Positions 24,653-34,768 of a DNA stretch of 42,833 bases are shown here, piece by piece. Numbering within the stretch: the stretch's first letter is position 1; each line of letters begins with the position of its first letter. Source of the DNA: an uncultured Bacteroidales bacterium (GTDB lineage: Bacteria; Bacteroidota; Bacteroidia; Bacteroidales; Coprobacteraceae); assembly GCA_949297285.1 (NCBI GenBank), contig CASFRL010000125.1:1-42833 (forward strand). The letters are read 5' to 3'. The notes under the pieces are model-generated. The model was not told where the DNA came from, did no database searches, and worked only from the letters and a program-made list of their open reading frames with translations. Made by a program: the position numbers and the translations under genes.

Positions 24653-27600
24653 TTATACAGCAACTATTTCTCCCAGCTCTACATACCAGATATACCCTTT
24701 TACCTGCGTAAATCCCATTTCCTTGATGAGCGATATGTATCGGGCCACTTGTTTTAGGTACCTTGTTTGCTTTATATCTCCGAATTTGTAGTCGATTACA
24801 GAGACTTCACCTTGTTTGATGATTACCCGATCGGGACGAAGGAAAGAGCCTTCTTGTCGCAGGATGGCCGTTTCGGTGATAATTTGTACGTCCGTTGCAA
24901 ACCACGGGGCGATGTCGGGCCGGGTCAACCATGTTTCTAATTTTTTCTCGATGACCGTCCCTTCATCCGCATCCAGTTGACCGCTGAATATATAAGGTAA
25001 AATTGCCTGGTGAATATCTTGTGTATAGCGGATATTACTGAGAATCTCGTGCATAAGGTTTCCATATTGCCGTTTGGTGCGGTCATCGAAATATCCTTTT
25101 CCGTTCAACCGTAATTGGAGTCTTTCGCCCGGGGCAATCGATTTGTATTCGGGCATGATGTCGATGCTTTGTTCTTTTTGGGGGAGCGATCGGTTATTCC
25201 ATGCCGCTCCTGTTTCGTAGCAACATTTTTTCGGATCGTAATGAGCCGATAGATCGATGATGGGTTTCTCTTTTTCTTCCGGACAGTCGATCTTATTTTC
25301 AGGATTTACACAGTAGAGTAATAGTTGAGAAAGATTCCCCGAATATGACTCCTTTTTCGGTTTCGGTGTGAAAAGAAGCAATTCCTCTTCGGCTCGGGTA
25401 AAAGCGACATAGGCAATATTGAGATTGTCGATATAGGCTTGCATCTTTTCGTTGAAGTAAGCATCGGCATAAAAACTTTTTTTTAGATTCGACAGGTAAC
25501 GTATGGGGACAAGCGGAATATCATTCAATGGCTCTTGGGGTGTGCACCACAAAATCTTTTCATGGAAAGCATTATTGTTGATTTCCCAATCGCAAAACGG
25601 AATGATAACGGCTTTAAATTCGAGACCTTTCGATTTGTGTATTGTCATAATGCGGATAGCATCTTGAGATTCCGGCGTCATGACAGTTTTCTTTACCCCC
25701 TGTTCATTCCACCACTGTAAAAAAGAGGTAAGATCGGCCGAATGGTTTGTCGTATATTCGAGTACAACGTCCTGAAATGCTTGGATAAAGATACTTTCGT
25801 TATCTTCTCCGGATAATGGAAATAAAGAGATGATTTTCTCACACATCTCAAACAATGGCATATCTTTCAGCTGTTCGAGTTCCTGTATGATTTCCGGATC
25901 GAAATGATATGTAAGGTCTTTCATATCATCCCTGAAGTACGAGGCCAAGGCTACTTCGGGCAGTAAATTTTGGTGTGTCGTTGAGTATTCATACACGGCC
26001 AGGATACGATTTATCTCTATCTCTGGATTTTGGAGATAGTTTAAAATGCCGATGATTAATTTCACGATCGGAGCATTGTCGATAAAGAGAGCTTCTCCCG
26101 AGATTATGTCGAAACGGTATGCCGGGTCTTCGTTTTCAGCCTTGGCCTTTAAAAGACAGTCGACGATCATTCGGCCTTCATCTTTGTTTCTGACCAAGAT
26201 AGCTGTCTCTCTCAGGGCAATATTTTTATCCTGAAGTTCTTTTAAAGTTTGAGGCAATAATTCTATTGCCCGTTTTTTCCAATCTGTTTTTTCTGCCCCG
26301 TTTTTTTCTGTTTCTAAGAATGTCACTTTAACATGACCCTCTTTGTCTCTATTTTTGAAAGCAATGTGTTGATAAGTATCGCGATAAGCCTTCCCTATTT
26401 TTTCTGCATATTCTGGATTTATGGGTATATTGACCGAAGTCTCGGAGATTTCTTCTTGTAAAGATTTCTGGAGCAGAAACGATGCTTTCTTAAAAAATGA
26501 ATTGTTAAACTGCACGATGTTCGCACAACTTCGCCAGTTTGTTTCCAGCACGCAGTCATTCATTTCCTGTGGACCTTTAAACTGGGAGTTTAACCCGTCG
26601 TTCAATAATTTCCAGTCCGAATTTCTCCAGCGATAAATACTTTGTTTGACATCTCCGACAATAAGATTTTGGTAGCCTTTGTCATTGCTTTCCTTAATCA
26701 ACGGGAAAAAATTGTTCCATTGCATCTGTGAAGTATCTTGAAACTCGTCGATCATGAAATGATCGATTCGGGTTCCGGTTTTTTCATAGACAAATGGGGT
26801 ATCGCTACCGTCGATAATGCGGTTTAGCAATTCGGTCGTGTCGGATAAGAGGAGAATATTATGTTCTTTCTTATATTCCTGAATGTGTTTGTCTATATCG
26901 TTTAAAATCCCTAATGTGTAGATATATCGGCGAGTTTCCATGACCGATATATAGAACGGATAGGTGCTGAATAGCGTGAGTATTTGATTGATGCAGTCAT
27001 TCAGTTCGGGATATATTTTCTGTACTTTCTCGATTGTAGGTTGAGGCGTTCTTTTTTTTACGATCCAATTTTCTAAAGCATTGGATAGTTTCATGAATGA
27101 GTTTGTCGGAGGTTGAAAGTTGCCTCCAGCCCATTTGAAAAATTCCTTGAACGGAGTTCTGCTCCCGTTTTTCAGCTCTTCCAAAGGAACTTCGGCATCC
27201 TGTATTATTTTTATGGCCTTTTGGGCTATTTTTTTACATTCGGTTTCAAAATCAGACTTTATGCCATTCAGTTTTTGAATATACTTTTGCAAAACCTCTT
27301 TTTGAGACAATATATCGCCTATCTCAGTGCTATGAGATTTATACTCTTCTTTAAAAATTTCTTGAGCCAGTTGACCGATATTTCTATATATCCCCCAGCT
27401 TTTGCCTTCCTCTACTTGTTCTTCAGAAAACTGAATCAACCAGTTGAGCAATTCCTTGTTTTCCGCATTTTCCAAGTTGAAAAACATCCGGTCTATGGCC
27501 TCGGTAAGTACATGATTGTTGTCTATCTCAATATTGTATCCGCCTTGTAGTCCGATTTCTCGAGTAAAAGAACGTGTCGTTTGCTGAAAAAATCGGTCGA

Positions 27601-27961
27601 TGGTGCTGATGTTGAATCCCGAAAAATCATGTAAGAGAGTATACAGAATGCTCGATGCCCTTTTTTGAAGGTCTTCTATATTATCCGCAATCCCCTTCTC
27701 TCCCAACAAGTCGTTTAAATATTCCGATTCAGAGGTTCGATGCGCTAAAATATCGAGTTTCTCGATGATGCGTCGTTTCATCTCATCGGTAGCTTTGTTG
27801 GTGAACGTAACCGCAAGAATATGTTGGAAAATTTTATTCCGTTCAGACGGTAATATCGGTTCTTTGTTGGCTCGAGTGGGAGACAACAACAGTTTGAGGT
27901 ATTCTAACGTTAGCCGATAGGTCTTTCCCGATCCTGCAGACGCCCTGTAAACATGGAGCAT
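24653..27961 (-). CDS. AddA/RecB-like UvrD helicase with C-terminal nuclease
   Basis: An 1102-residue SF1A helicase for double-strand break processing. Walker A ASAGSGKT is at residues 7-14. Other motifs are VTFTNKATDEMKRR (Ia), DEFQDTSQMQWNNF (II), GDVKQSIYRWRNSD (III), TIHKSKGLEF (V) and VAFTRAEEELLL (VI). A PD-(D/E)XK nuclease domain follows at the C-terminus: GNLMHEILSNI, RPDRVI, VIDYKFG and a final QVARY segment, all apparently intact. That order fits AddA or RecB. An AddB partner, expected next to it, is not in the neighbourhood. No promoter or terminator is clear. Confidence 0.9.
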   Translation of the reverse strand: MLHVYRASAGSGKTYRLTLEYLKLLLSPTRANKEPILPSERNKIFQHILAVTFTNKATDEMKRRIIEKLDILAHRTSESEYLNDLLGEKGIADNIEDLQKRASSILYTLLHDFSGFNISTIDRFFQQTTRSFTREIGLQGGYNIEIDNNHVLTEAIDRMFFNLENAENKELLNWLIQFSEEQVEEGKSWGIYRNIGQLAQEIFKEEYKSHSTEIGDILSQKEVLQKYIQKLNGIKSDFETECKKIAQKAIKIIQDAEVPLEELKNGSRTPFKEFFKWAGGNFQPPTNSFMKLSNALENWIVKKRTPQPTIEKVQKIYPELNDCINQILTLFSTYPFYISVMETRRYIYTLGILNDIDKHIQEYKKEHNILLLSDTTELLNRIIDGSDTPFVYEKTGTRIDHFMIDEFQDTSQMQWNNFFPLIKESNDKGYQNLIVGDVKQSIYRWRNSDWKLLNDGLNSQFKGPQEMNDCVLETNWRSCANIVQFNNSFFKKASFLLQKSLQEEISETSVNIPINPEYAEKIGKAYRDTYQHIAFKNRDKEGHVKVTFLETEKNGAEKTDWKKRAIELLPQTLKELQDKNIALRETAILVRNKDEGRMIVDCLLKAKAENEDPAYRFDIISGEALFIDNAPIVKLIIGILNYLQNPEIEINRILAVYEYSTTHQNLLPEVALASYFRDDMKDLTYHFDPEIIQELEQLKDMPLFEMCEKIISLFPLSGEDNESIFIQAFQDVVLEYTTNHSADLTSFLQWWNEQGVKKTVMTPESQDAIRIMTIHKSKGLEFKAVIIPFCDWEINNNAFHEKILWCTPQEPLNDIPLVPIRYLSNLKKSFYADAYFNEKMQAYIDNLNIAYVAFTRAEEELLLFTPKPKKESYSGNLSQLLLYCVNPENKIDCPEEKEKPIIDLSAHYDPKKCCYETGAAWNNRSLPQKEQSIDIMPEYKSIAPGERLQLRLNGKGYFDDRTKRQYGNLMHEILSNIRYTQDIHQAILPYIFSGQLDADEGTVIEKKLETWLTRPDIAPWFATDVQIITETAILRQEGSFLRPDRVIIKQGEVSVIDYKFGDIKQTRYLKQVARYISLIKEMGFTQVKGYIWYVELGEIVAV

Positions 27962-28150
27962 ATTTGTTCTCTTTTGATAAATTAAAAAATAAACCCAAGA
28001 CGATAAAGCAGATGATGTTTAGACGATCCGCCCGAATAAAGGGGATATTGTTTCGTTTGAGAGGCCGGTAATCATTCGCCGTTATTCGAAGAGTCCTTAT
28101 CGCTTTTCCTGTAAGAGAAAATCTTTCGACCGATAAATTTAGACAGAAAA

Positions 28151-28501
28151 TTATATGATACGGGTCTGGTTATATCCTTCTTTTTTTAAGATCTCCAATA
28201 CTTTAGACCGGAAATCGCCCTGTATAAGAATTTCACCGTCTTTACTCGATCCACCGACTCCGCATTTGGTCTTTAATATTTTCCCCAGATTTTTAAGGTC
28301 CTCTTCTTTCCCGGTAAATCCCGTAATCAAGGTTACCGATTTGCCATTGCGGTTTCGCTTGTCGAGTTGTATGCGCAACAGTTGTTTTTCCGGGGGCAAG
28401 GTTTCCGCCTCTTCAACATCCTCGGTATCGTACGAAAAGTCGGGATTTGTCGAGTAAACGACATTCAGCCGATTTTTCCAGTCATTGTTGTTCTTTGCCA
28501 T
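28151..28501 (-). CDS. SUI1-domain translation factor (YciH-like)
   Basis: A 116-residue protein of the eIF1/SUI1 family. A variable N-terminal part of about 40 residues is followed by the SUI1 core: QLDKRNRNGKSVTLITGF, then KTKCGVGGSSKDGEILIQGD and a final helix VLEILKKEGY. E. coli YciH affects start-site fidelity on the 30S subunit, and the role in Bacteroidetes is not established. It is monocistronic and divergent from rex. Confidence 0.93.
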   Translation of the reverse strand: MAKNNNDWKNRLNVVYSTNPDFSYDTEDVEEAETLPPEKQLLRIQLDKRNRNGKSVTLITGFTGKEEDLKNLGKILKTKCGVGGSSKDGEILIQGDFRSKVLEILKKEGYNQTRII

Positions 28502-28565
28502 TATCTGTTCTTTTTTAAGAAGTAAAAACAGTGAGTCCGAAACGCGGTTCCGATCTATTTGTTTT

Positions 28566-28597
28566 CAAATTTAATACAGATCGTTAATGTAGCCAAA
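28566..28597 (-). promoter_or_regulatory. Promoter of the SUI1 gene
   Basis: On the minus strand TTTG (28594-28597) and TAAATTTG (28566-28573) are 20 bases apart, an exact consensus match. It is back to back with the rex promoter. Confidence 0.72.
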
Positions 28598-28627
28598 CAA
28601 AAAATATAGTTTACCAAAAATTTTTAT

Positions 28628-28635
28628 TACTTTTG
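28628..28635 (+). promoter_or_regulatory. -7 element of rex
   Basis: TACTTTTG matches TAnnTTTG and ends 24 bases before the rex ATG. No good -33 TTTG is found at the expected distance, which may mean the promoter depends on an activator or is weak. Confidence 0.58.
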
Positions 28636-28659
28636 TATAATTCAGAAAACAAAGGATAA

Positions 28660-29310
28660 ATGATTGATGACAATTCTACGATAACGATTAAGTTACCTGA
28701 ACCGTCTTTGAGACGATTACCTTGGTATCTGGCTTATGTGAAGCTACTCAAGGAAAGAGGAGTCGAATATGTTTCTTCTACGCAAATATCGAAAGATATC
28801 AACGTCGATGCTTCACAAATAGCGAAGGACCTTTCGTTTATTAATATATCGGGGAAGACCCGTGTAGGTTATGAAGTGGAATCTTTAGTCTCGGTATTGG
28901 AACGTTTTCTCGGTTTTACGGACGTACATAGAGCCATTATTTTCGGGGTTGGTAGTTTGGGCGCGGCTTTACTTCAAGACTCGGGATTGGCACAGTACGG
29001 GATGAATGTAATAGCCGGATTTGATATAAAGGAGGAGCTTTCCGGAACATTTATCAATGGCATACCGGTATATCATGTGTCGGAGTTTGAAGAACGGCAA
29101 AAAGAGTTGAAGGCATATATCGGCATTCTTACCGTTCCGGTAGAGTGTGCACAAGAGACTGCCGAAAGCATGATTGCCGGAGGAATTAAGGCCATTTGGA
29201 ATTTTACTCCGTTCAGGATACGCGTGCCCAAGCATATCGTCGTACAGAATACCTCTATCTATGCCCATTTGGCCGTTATGTTTAATCGGTTGAACAATAT
29301 CAAAAAATAA
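28660..29310 (+). CDS. rex: Redox-sensing transcriptional repressor Rex
   Basis: A 216-residue DNA-binding sensor of the NADH/NAD+ ratio. The N-terminal winged helix (about residues 18-80) contains RLPWYLAYVKLLKERG and the recognition region VDASQIAKDLSFIN. The C-terminal Rossmann domain has GVGSLG at 96-101 and ends with the domain-swap helix (HIVVQNTSIYAHLAVMFNRL). In anaerobes Rex represses fermentation and NADH-reoxidation genes when NADH is low. I see no obvious TTGTGA-type Rex operator in its own leader. The next gene, an FAH family gene, follows after 50 bases. Confidence 0.96.
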   Translation: MIDDNSTITIKLPEPSLRRLPWYLAYVKLLKERGVEYVSSTQISKDINVDASQIAKDLSFINISGKTRVGYEVESLVSVLERFLGFTDVHRAIIFGVGSLGAALLQDSGLAQYGMNVIAGFDIKEELSGTFINGIPVYHVSEFEERQKELKAYIGILTVPVECAQETAESMIAGGIKAIWNFTPFRIRVPKHIVVQNTSIYAHLAVMFNRLNNIKK

Positions 29311-29360
29311 AAATATATTTCGGAGAATTTATCTCTCGACACCTTTATAAATATTTCAGG

Positions 29361-29975
29361 ATGAAAATTATTGCCGTAGGTTGGAATTATCTCGATCACA
29401 ATAAAGAGATGAATCGTACGTTATTACCTAAAGAGCCGGTTATATTTCTGAAACCCGAAACGGCATTGCTGAAAGACCGTAAGCCGTTTTTTCTCCCGGA
29501 TTTCTCTGACAGGATAGAATATGAAACAGAAATTGTTGTTCATGTTTGTCGGTTAGGTAAGAATATAGCTCCGCGTTTTGCACACCGTTATTATGATGCG
29601 GTTACTGTCGGCATCGATTTTACGGCGAGAGATTTACAATCTCGTTTGCGAAGCGAAGGTGCTCCTTGGGAGATATCCAAAGGATTTGATTCTTCGGCAG
29701 TGGTCGGAGACTTTATTCCGCTCGATCAGGTCGGAGAAATTCAAAATATCGACTTCTCTCTGCAAATTAATGGGAAGACCGTGCAACAAGGAAATACGGT
29801 AGATATGATTTTCCCAATAGATGAGATTATTGCGTATGTGAGCCGTTTTTATACGCTTAAAATCGGAGATTTGATTTATACGGGGACACCCAAGGGAGTT
29901 GGCCCGGTAGCAATAGACGATCATCTGCAAGGTTTTCTGGGAGACCGCAAAGTTTTGGATTTCCGCGTGAAGTAG
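29361..29975 (+). CDS. Fumarylacetoacetate hydrolase family protein
   Basis: A 204-residue FAH-fold protein. Metal ligands are visible in EYETEIVVHV near residue 53 (the E-x-E pair) and VGIDFTARDLQ near residue 85 (the aspartate). The C-terminal part shows GDLIYTGTPKGVGPV. Family members include oxaloacetate decarboxylase/acylpyruvase (FAHD1) and 4-oxalocrotonate enzymes. The short, single-domain form is closest to acylpyruvase-type enzymes, but the substrate cannot be assigned. It lies between rex and porU, 42 bases before the porU ATG. Confidence 0.88.
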   Translation: MKIIAVGWNYLDHNKEMNRTLLPKEPVIFLKPETALLKDRKPFFLPDFSDRIEYETEIVVHVCRLGKNIAPRFAHRYYDAVTVGIDFTARDLQSRLRSEGAPWEISKGFDSSAVVGDFIPLDQVGEIQNIDFSLQINGKTVQQGNTVDMIFPIDEIIAYVSRFYTLKIGDLIYTGTPKGVGPVAIDDHLQGFLGDRKVLDFRVK

Positions 29976-30017
29976 AACTGGCCAAGAATTGTGTCTCTAT
30001 TGCTTAGAATTGTGAAA

Positions 30018-33000
30018 ATGAAGAGAAATACTGTCGTTTTATTTTATCTATTCTTGTCTTTCTGCATATTCCTTTTCCCGGATGTGTCGAATGCTCAGTC
30101 CGAACGATATACCGGAACCTCGAAATTAAATTCCGGATATTGGGTAAAGGTCAGAATTTCGGAGAGCGGCATATATCAAATCTCTTATGCCGATTTATTG
30201 GCGTGGGGGTTTGTCGATCCGGCAAAAGTGAAACTTTATGGGTATGGCGGTGCCATGTTGCCTGAGAGTTTTCAAGAGCCCTATATCGATGATTTGCCCG
30301 AAGTCCCGGTATTGCGTACCGGCGACCGGATTCTTTTTTATGCTCAAGGCGTGGTGAAGTGGATGGCGGAGACAACCTCGTTTACTCACGAAAGAAATCC
30401 TTATTCTCAGTATGGATATTATTTCCTTTCCGAAAATGACGATCAGCCCCGGACCCTGGAGACCGTCGGCGCAAATGAGTCTGCCGCAGGTGCAACAACG
30501 GTAGATGTCTTTAACGATTATGCCTTGCATGAACAGGAGTTGATAAATTTGGGTCGTACCGGGCGGAAATTCTATGGAGAAGATTTTATCTATGAAAGAG
30601 TGCAGACGTTTACGTTCGATATTCCGGGAATTACAGAAACTCCGGTATCGATGCAAATCGATTTTGCTGCAAAATCTTTGGCTGCTTCGGGAAATACGAC
30701 CTCGGCAGCAAGCAAGATAAAAGTAAAACATAACGACGTTGCCTTGCCAGAGTCTTCTCAAGATAAAATTACGGCGATTCCCAACAGTAGTCAAGAAGCG
30801 ACTTATGCGAGTGGGCGTTCGACCTCTTCTATAAAAACTTGGGTACGTGATCCGAATAATCCCGATCGCATTACCATACAGTTTGAAGGTAATCAGGCAA
30901 CAACTGCACGTCTCGACTTTATCCGGTTGAATATGGAACGGGAGTTGAAGATCTATGATGGGATCGTTGCTTTCCGTAACTTGAAATCGAAGAGTACGTT
31001 GTTAAAATATGCGGTTAATACGTCCGGTTCTTCCGATCCCCGTATCTGGGATATTACGGATACTCATGCCCCGGTCTCGATCGATGCCTCGTTGCATGAC
31101 GGTTGTTTGTGGTTCGTACCCCAATCGATAGGGCTCAAAGAATATGTGGCATTTGATGCAGCACGCACTTTCCCCTCTCCGGAATATGTCGGGAATGTCG
31201 CCAATCAAAATTTACACGGATACGCTCGTGCCGATCTTGTTATCATTGTGCCTCCGGAATTTTCTTCGCAAGCCGAACGTCTCGGAGAGTTTCATGAAAC
31301 AGAAGATGACCTCTCTTACTTGATCGTATATCCCGAGCAGATTTATAATGAATTTTCATCGGGAACGCCCGATGCGACGGCGTACCGGCGTTTTATGAAA
31401 ATGTTCTATGATCGGGCAGAAGGAAACGAAGACTTACGTCCGCGCTATTTGCTGCTTTTTGGCGACGGAACTTATGATAACCGTTTGATTACAAGCGAAT
31501 GGCAAAGCTATAAATATCCATTCTTGTTGACATTTCAATCCGAATCGAGTCTGGACGAACGCACCTCGTATGTGACGGACGATTATTTCGGCTTTTTGAA
31601 AGATACGGATGGTGAAAACCTGTTGGCCGACAAGCAGGACATCAGTATCGGACGTTTCCCGGTACGGACATTGGCCGAGGCGACGATAGCGGTAGACAAG
31701 GTAATTGCATACGGTAAAAATACCGATTTCGGCGTTTGGAAAAATAATCTTTGCTTTGTCGCAGATGACGGGAATAATTCAGATCACATGAAGTTGGCCG
31801 ATGAGTTGTGCGATAAAATAGAATCGAAATATCCGGAGTTTTTCCCGAATAAAGTCTATATCGATGCATATACCCGGGTAAGTTCGGCAAGTGGAGGAAC
31901 TTATCCTGATGCCAAAAAACGCATGTTCGATTTATTGGATGACGGTCTGCTCTTCATTAATTTTTGCGGACATGGAAGCTCTACGACATGGACAGCCGAG
32001 AAAATGTTGGAAATGTCGGATATTCGGAAACTCTATCTGAAACGTCTCCCGTTATGGATTACGGCAACTTGCGATTTCAGCCGTTTCGATGACAAGTCAA
32101 ACTCCGGAGGTGAAGAGTTGTTCTTAAACTCAAAAGGAGGAGGCATCGCTTTGTTTACGACTACCCGGGTGGTCTATATGGAAAAAAATGCCATTTTGAA
32201 TAAAATGCTGATCGATAATATTTTCGAGCGCGATGTAGATGGCTCTCGTTACCGCTTGGGCGACGTTATGCGGGTAGCCAAAAAAGCAGTTGCCGAATAT
32301 ACCGATTCGTCGGGAAACCGTCCGTATGAGAAAGACTTGAACAAATTGAACTTTATTCTTTTGGGCGATCCGGCACTTCGGTTGGCATATCCCGAGTATA
32401 GAATGGTCGTTACCGAGATAAATGGAGAACCGGTCGATGATGACTCTGATTTGCAGACATTGAAAGCCCGTTCGTGGGTAAAGATAAAAGGCGAAGTCCG
32501 TGATCATACAACGGGCGATAAAAAAGAAGATTTTAACGGATTGGTATATCCCCGATTATATGATTCGAAAAAAGAGATAACGGCAAATGGCTTTGAAAGC
32601 GATGTCCCGTTTACTTTTTATGAACGTTCGAATATGCTCTATTCGGGTAAAGATTCGGTTCGCAACGGAGAGTTTGAGTTCGAATTTAAAATGCCGGTCG
32701 AATTGAACTATTCGTCAGAGACAGGGTTACTCAACCTCTATGGATATGATGAGCAGGGCCGTGAAGCTCAGGGATCGAACGCACAGTTTATCGTGGGGGA
32801 TATGGATGATGAGGTCGAGGCAGATACCGAAGGCCCAATAATCCATTCTATGTATTTAAATAGCGAAACGTTCAGTTATGGGGATGAGGTAAATGAAGAG
32901 CCGGTATTTATTGCCGATGTAGAAGATGAGTCGGGAATCAATATCTCGGGTATCGGTATCGGGCATAACATGACGGTGACGATCGACGACTCTTCGGCAC

Positions 33001-33491
33001 AAGAATATGTAGTCAACAACTATTTCGATCCGGTTGTCGGAGAATTCGGTCGGGGTACGGTGGTATATCAACTTCCGTCGTTGCCGGCAGGGTCGCATAC
33101 GTTGACGTTTAAAGTTTGGGATACCGAAGGTAACTCGACCGAAAAAACGACCTCTTTCGTCGTTGTTCCGGGAATGAAACCTCAGATATTCGATCTTTAT
33201 CCTCAGAAGAATCCGGTATCGGAGTATGCCGAATTTTATTTGAAACACGACCGTCCCAATATGAATGTACAGTTGAAAATGTCCATTTATAATCTGATGG
33301 GAACAGAATTGTGGAGCTATTCGGATGACGGCCTTTCCGATATGTGGACTTCGCAACCGATTGTTTGGGACTTGACCGACAAGTCAGGACGCAGGGTCGC
33401 TCCCGGAGTATATCTTTATCGGGCATATATATCGACTGAAGGAAGTAAGGAAGCCACTAAAACTAAAAAAATCGTTGTAGTTGCACAATAA
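30018..33491 (+). CDS. porU: Type IX secretion sortase PorU (gingipain-like peptidase C25)
   Basis: Outer-surface sortase that cleaves the C-terminal signal of T9SS cargo and attaches it to anionic lipopolysaccharide. The product has 1157 residues from the ATG at 30018. An in-frame GTG at 29991 would spoil the signal peptide (MKRNTVVLFYLFL up to SNAQ). The catalytic dyad is visible: H652 in NFCGHGSS and C685 in TATCDFSRFD. The 33-residue spacing agrees with P. gingivalis PorU as I remember it. Ig-like domains follow, and the C-terminus (from about residue 1060, including APGVYLYRAYIST) resembles a T9SS sorting domain, as in known PorU. It is followed 54 bases on by porV. Confidence 0.95.
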   Translation: MKRNTVVLFYLFLSFCIFLFPDVSNAQSERYTGTSKLNSGYWVKVRISESGIYQISYADLLAWGFVDPAKVKLYGYGGAMLPESFQEPYIDDLPEVPVLRTGDRILFYAQGVVKWMAETTSFTHERNPYSQYGYYFLSENDDQPRTLETVGANESAAGATTVDVFNDYALHEQELINLGRTGRKFYGEDFIYERVQTFTFDIPGITETPVSMQIDFAAKSLAASGNTTSAASKIKVKHNDVALPESSQDKITAIPNSSQEATYASGRSTSSIKTWVRDPNNPDRITIQFEGNQATTARLDFIRLNMERELKIYDGIVAFRNLKSKSTLLKYAVNTSGSSDPRIWDITDTHAPVSIDASLHDGCLWFVPQSIGLKEYVAFDAARTFPSPEYVGNVANQNLHGYARADLVIIVPPEFSSQAERLGEFHETEDDLSYLIVYPEQIYNEFSSGTPDATAYRRFMKMFYDRAEGNEDLRPRYLLLFGDGTYDNRLITSEWQSYKYPFLLTFQSESSLDERTSYVTDDYFGFLKDTDGENLLADKQDISIGRFPVRTLAEATIAVDKVIAYGKNTDFGVWKNNLCFVADDGNNSDHMKLADELCDKIESKYPEFFPNKVYIDAYTRVSSASGGTYPDAKKRMFDLLDDGLLFINFCGHGSSTTWTAEKMLEMSDIRKLYLKRLPLWITATCDFSRFDDKSNSGGEELFLNSKGGGIALFTTTRVVYMEKNAILNKMLIDNIFERDVDGSRYRLGDVMRVAKKAVAEYTDSSGNRPYEKDLNKLNFILLGDPALRLAYPEYRMVVTEINGEPVDDDSDLQTLKARSWVKIKGEVRDHTTGDKKEDFNGLVYPRLYDSKKEITANGFESDVPFTFYERSNMLYSGKDSVRNGEFEFEFKMPVELNYSSETGLLNLYGYDEQGREAQGSNAQFIVGDMDDEVEADTEGPIIHSMYLNSETFSYGDEVNEEPVFIADVEDESGINISGIGIGHNMTVTIDDSSAQEYVVNNYFDPVVGEFGRGTVVYQLPSLPAGSHTLTFKVWDTEGNSTEKTTSFVVVPGMKPQIFDLYPQKNPVSEYAEFYLKHDRPNMNVQLKMSIYNLMGTELWSYSDDGLSDMWTSQPIVWDLTDKSGRRVAPGVYLYRAYISTEGSKEATKTKKIVVVAQ

Positions 33492-33545
33492 AATATCTTA
33501 TGCATAGTTTTTATGTAAGGGGAGATAAAATAGAAAAATATATTT

Positions 33546-34748
33546 ATGAATCAGATACGAAAATTCCTTGTAATAGCTTTTCTTGGGGTCTGTTTTACCT
33601 TGGGGGCGCAAGATAATACTGTAAAAAATCAATTTAATCCGATTAATACCGGTGTCACTTCGTTGGGAATTGCTCCGGATGCCCGTGGGGGGGCAATGGG
33701 TGATTTGGGGGTTGCAACAGACCCCGATGTGAATTCCCAATACTGGAATCCTTCTAAATATGCGTTTGCATTTAGCCGGGCCGGTGTTTCTATCTCTTAC
33801 ACTCCGTGGTTGCGTAAATTGGTTAACGATATCAACCTGGCATACGTGGCCGGTTATTGGAAATTCGGCAGCGGTGATTTGCAAGCGTTAAGTGCATCAC
33901 TGCGCTATTTCTCTTTGGGTTCGATCAATATTACCGATGACGGCGGTAACATCACAAATTCTATAAACCCGTATGAAATGGCATTTGACATCGGTTATTC
34001 CAGAAAATTGTCACAGAGCTTTTCAATGGGAGTCGTTTTCCGCTACATCTACTCAGATTTGGCTTATGATGAAATAGAAGGAATGAAAGGCGCTTCTGCT
34101 TTTGCCGCAGATATATCGGGGTATCAAACATTCTATCCCATTGTCGGAAGAAGCGAATGCCAATGGTCATGGGGATTTAATATTTCAAATATCGGATCCA
34201 AGGTCTCTTATGATGACGGAAACAATAGCGCATTTTTGCCTACAAATTTACGCTTGGGGACGTCATTCCTTTTCCCTTTGGCCGATTATAATACCTTGTC
34301 ATTGAATTTTGATTTAAATAAATTGTTGGTTCCGGCCGCACCTCGGCAAGAAGATTATCTCGATGTAGAGGGAAATTACGACCGGGAGGCTTATGAAGCA
34401 GCCAAAGAAGATTATCAAAGCATGTCTCCTATTTCCGGAATATTCAAGTCTTTTTCGGATGCTCCGGGAGGATTTAAAGAAGAAATGCGTGAGATAAACT
34501 TCTCGATAGGTGCAGAATATGCCTATAATAATCAATTCTTTCTGAGAGCCGGATATTACAATGAGAATAAGTATAAGGGTAATCGTAAGTACTTTACATT
34601 CGGAGCCGGATTTGCCTTGAAGGTGCTTCGCCTTGACGCCGCTTATGTCATTGCCACTGCACAAAGTAGCCCCTTGGACCAAACCCTCCGTTTCTCTCTT
34701 TCGTTCGATATGGACGGCTTAAAAGATATGTTCGGCAGAAGACGCTAA
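33546..34748 (+). CDS. porV: Type IX secretion outer membrane protein PorV (LptO)
   Basis: Outer-membrane beta-barrel of the FadL-like fold that receives cargo from the SprA translocon and carries it to PorU. The 400-residue product has a signal peptide ending in LGAQ. The family start is GVTSLGIAPDARGGAMGDLGVATDPDVNSQYWNPSK (residues about 36-71; the run of ARGGAMGD and the WNPSK pair are typical), followed by many amphipathic strands. The order porU-porV-ispF is the same as in P. gingivalis, which supports orthology over other PorV/PorQ paralogues. Confidence 0.95.
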   Translation: MNQIRKFLVIAFLGVCFTLGAQDNTVKNQFNPINTGVTSLGIAPDARGGAMGDLGVATDPDVNSQYWNPSKYAFAFSRAGVSISYTPWLRKLVNDINLAYVAGYWKFGSGDLQALSASLRYFSLGSINITDDGGNITNSINPYEMAFDIGYSRKLSQSFSMGVVFRYIYSDLAYDEIEGMKGASAFAADISGYQTFYPIVGRSECQWSWGFNISNIGSKVSYDDGNNSAFLPTNLRLGTSFLFPLADYNTLSLNFDLNKLLVPAAPRQEDYLDVEGNYDREAYEAAKEDYQSMSPISGIFKSFSDAPGGFKEEMREINFSIGAEYAYNNQFFLRAGYYNENKYKGNRKYFTFGAGFALKVLRLDAAYVIATAQSSPLDQTLRFSLSFDMDGLKDMFGRRR

Positions 34749-34768
34749 TCAATAGGTAGGTAAGATAG

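Noticed and set aside
29991..30017. Upstream GTG start for porU
   Set aside because: It would add nine residues before a well-formed signal peptide; the ATG at 30018 gives the expected N-terminus.
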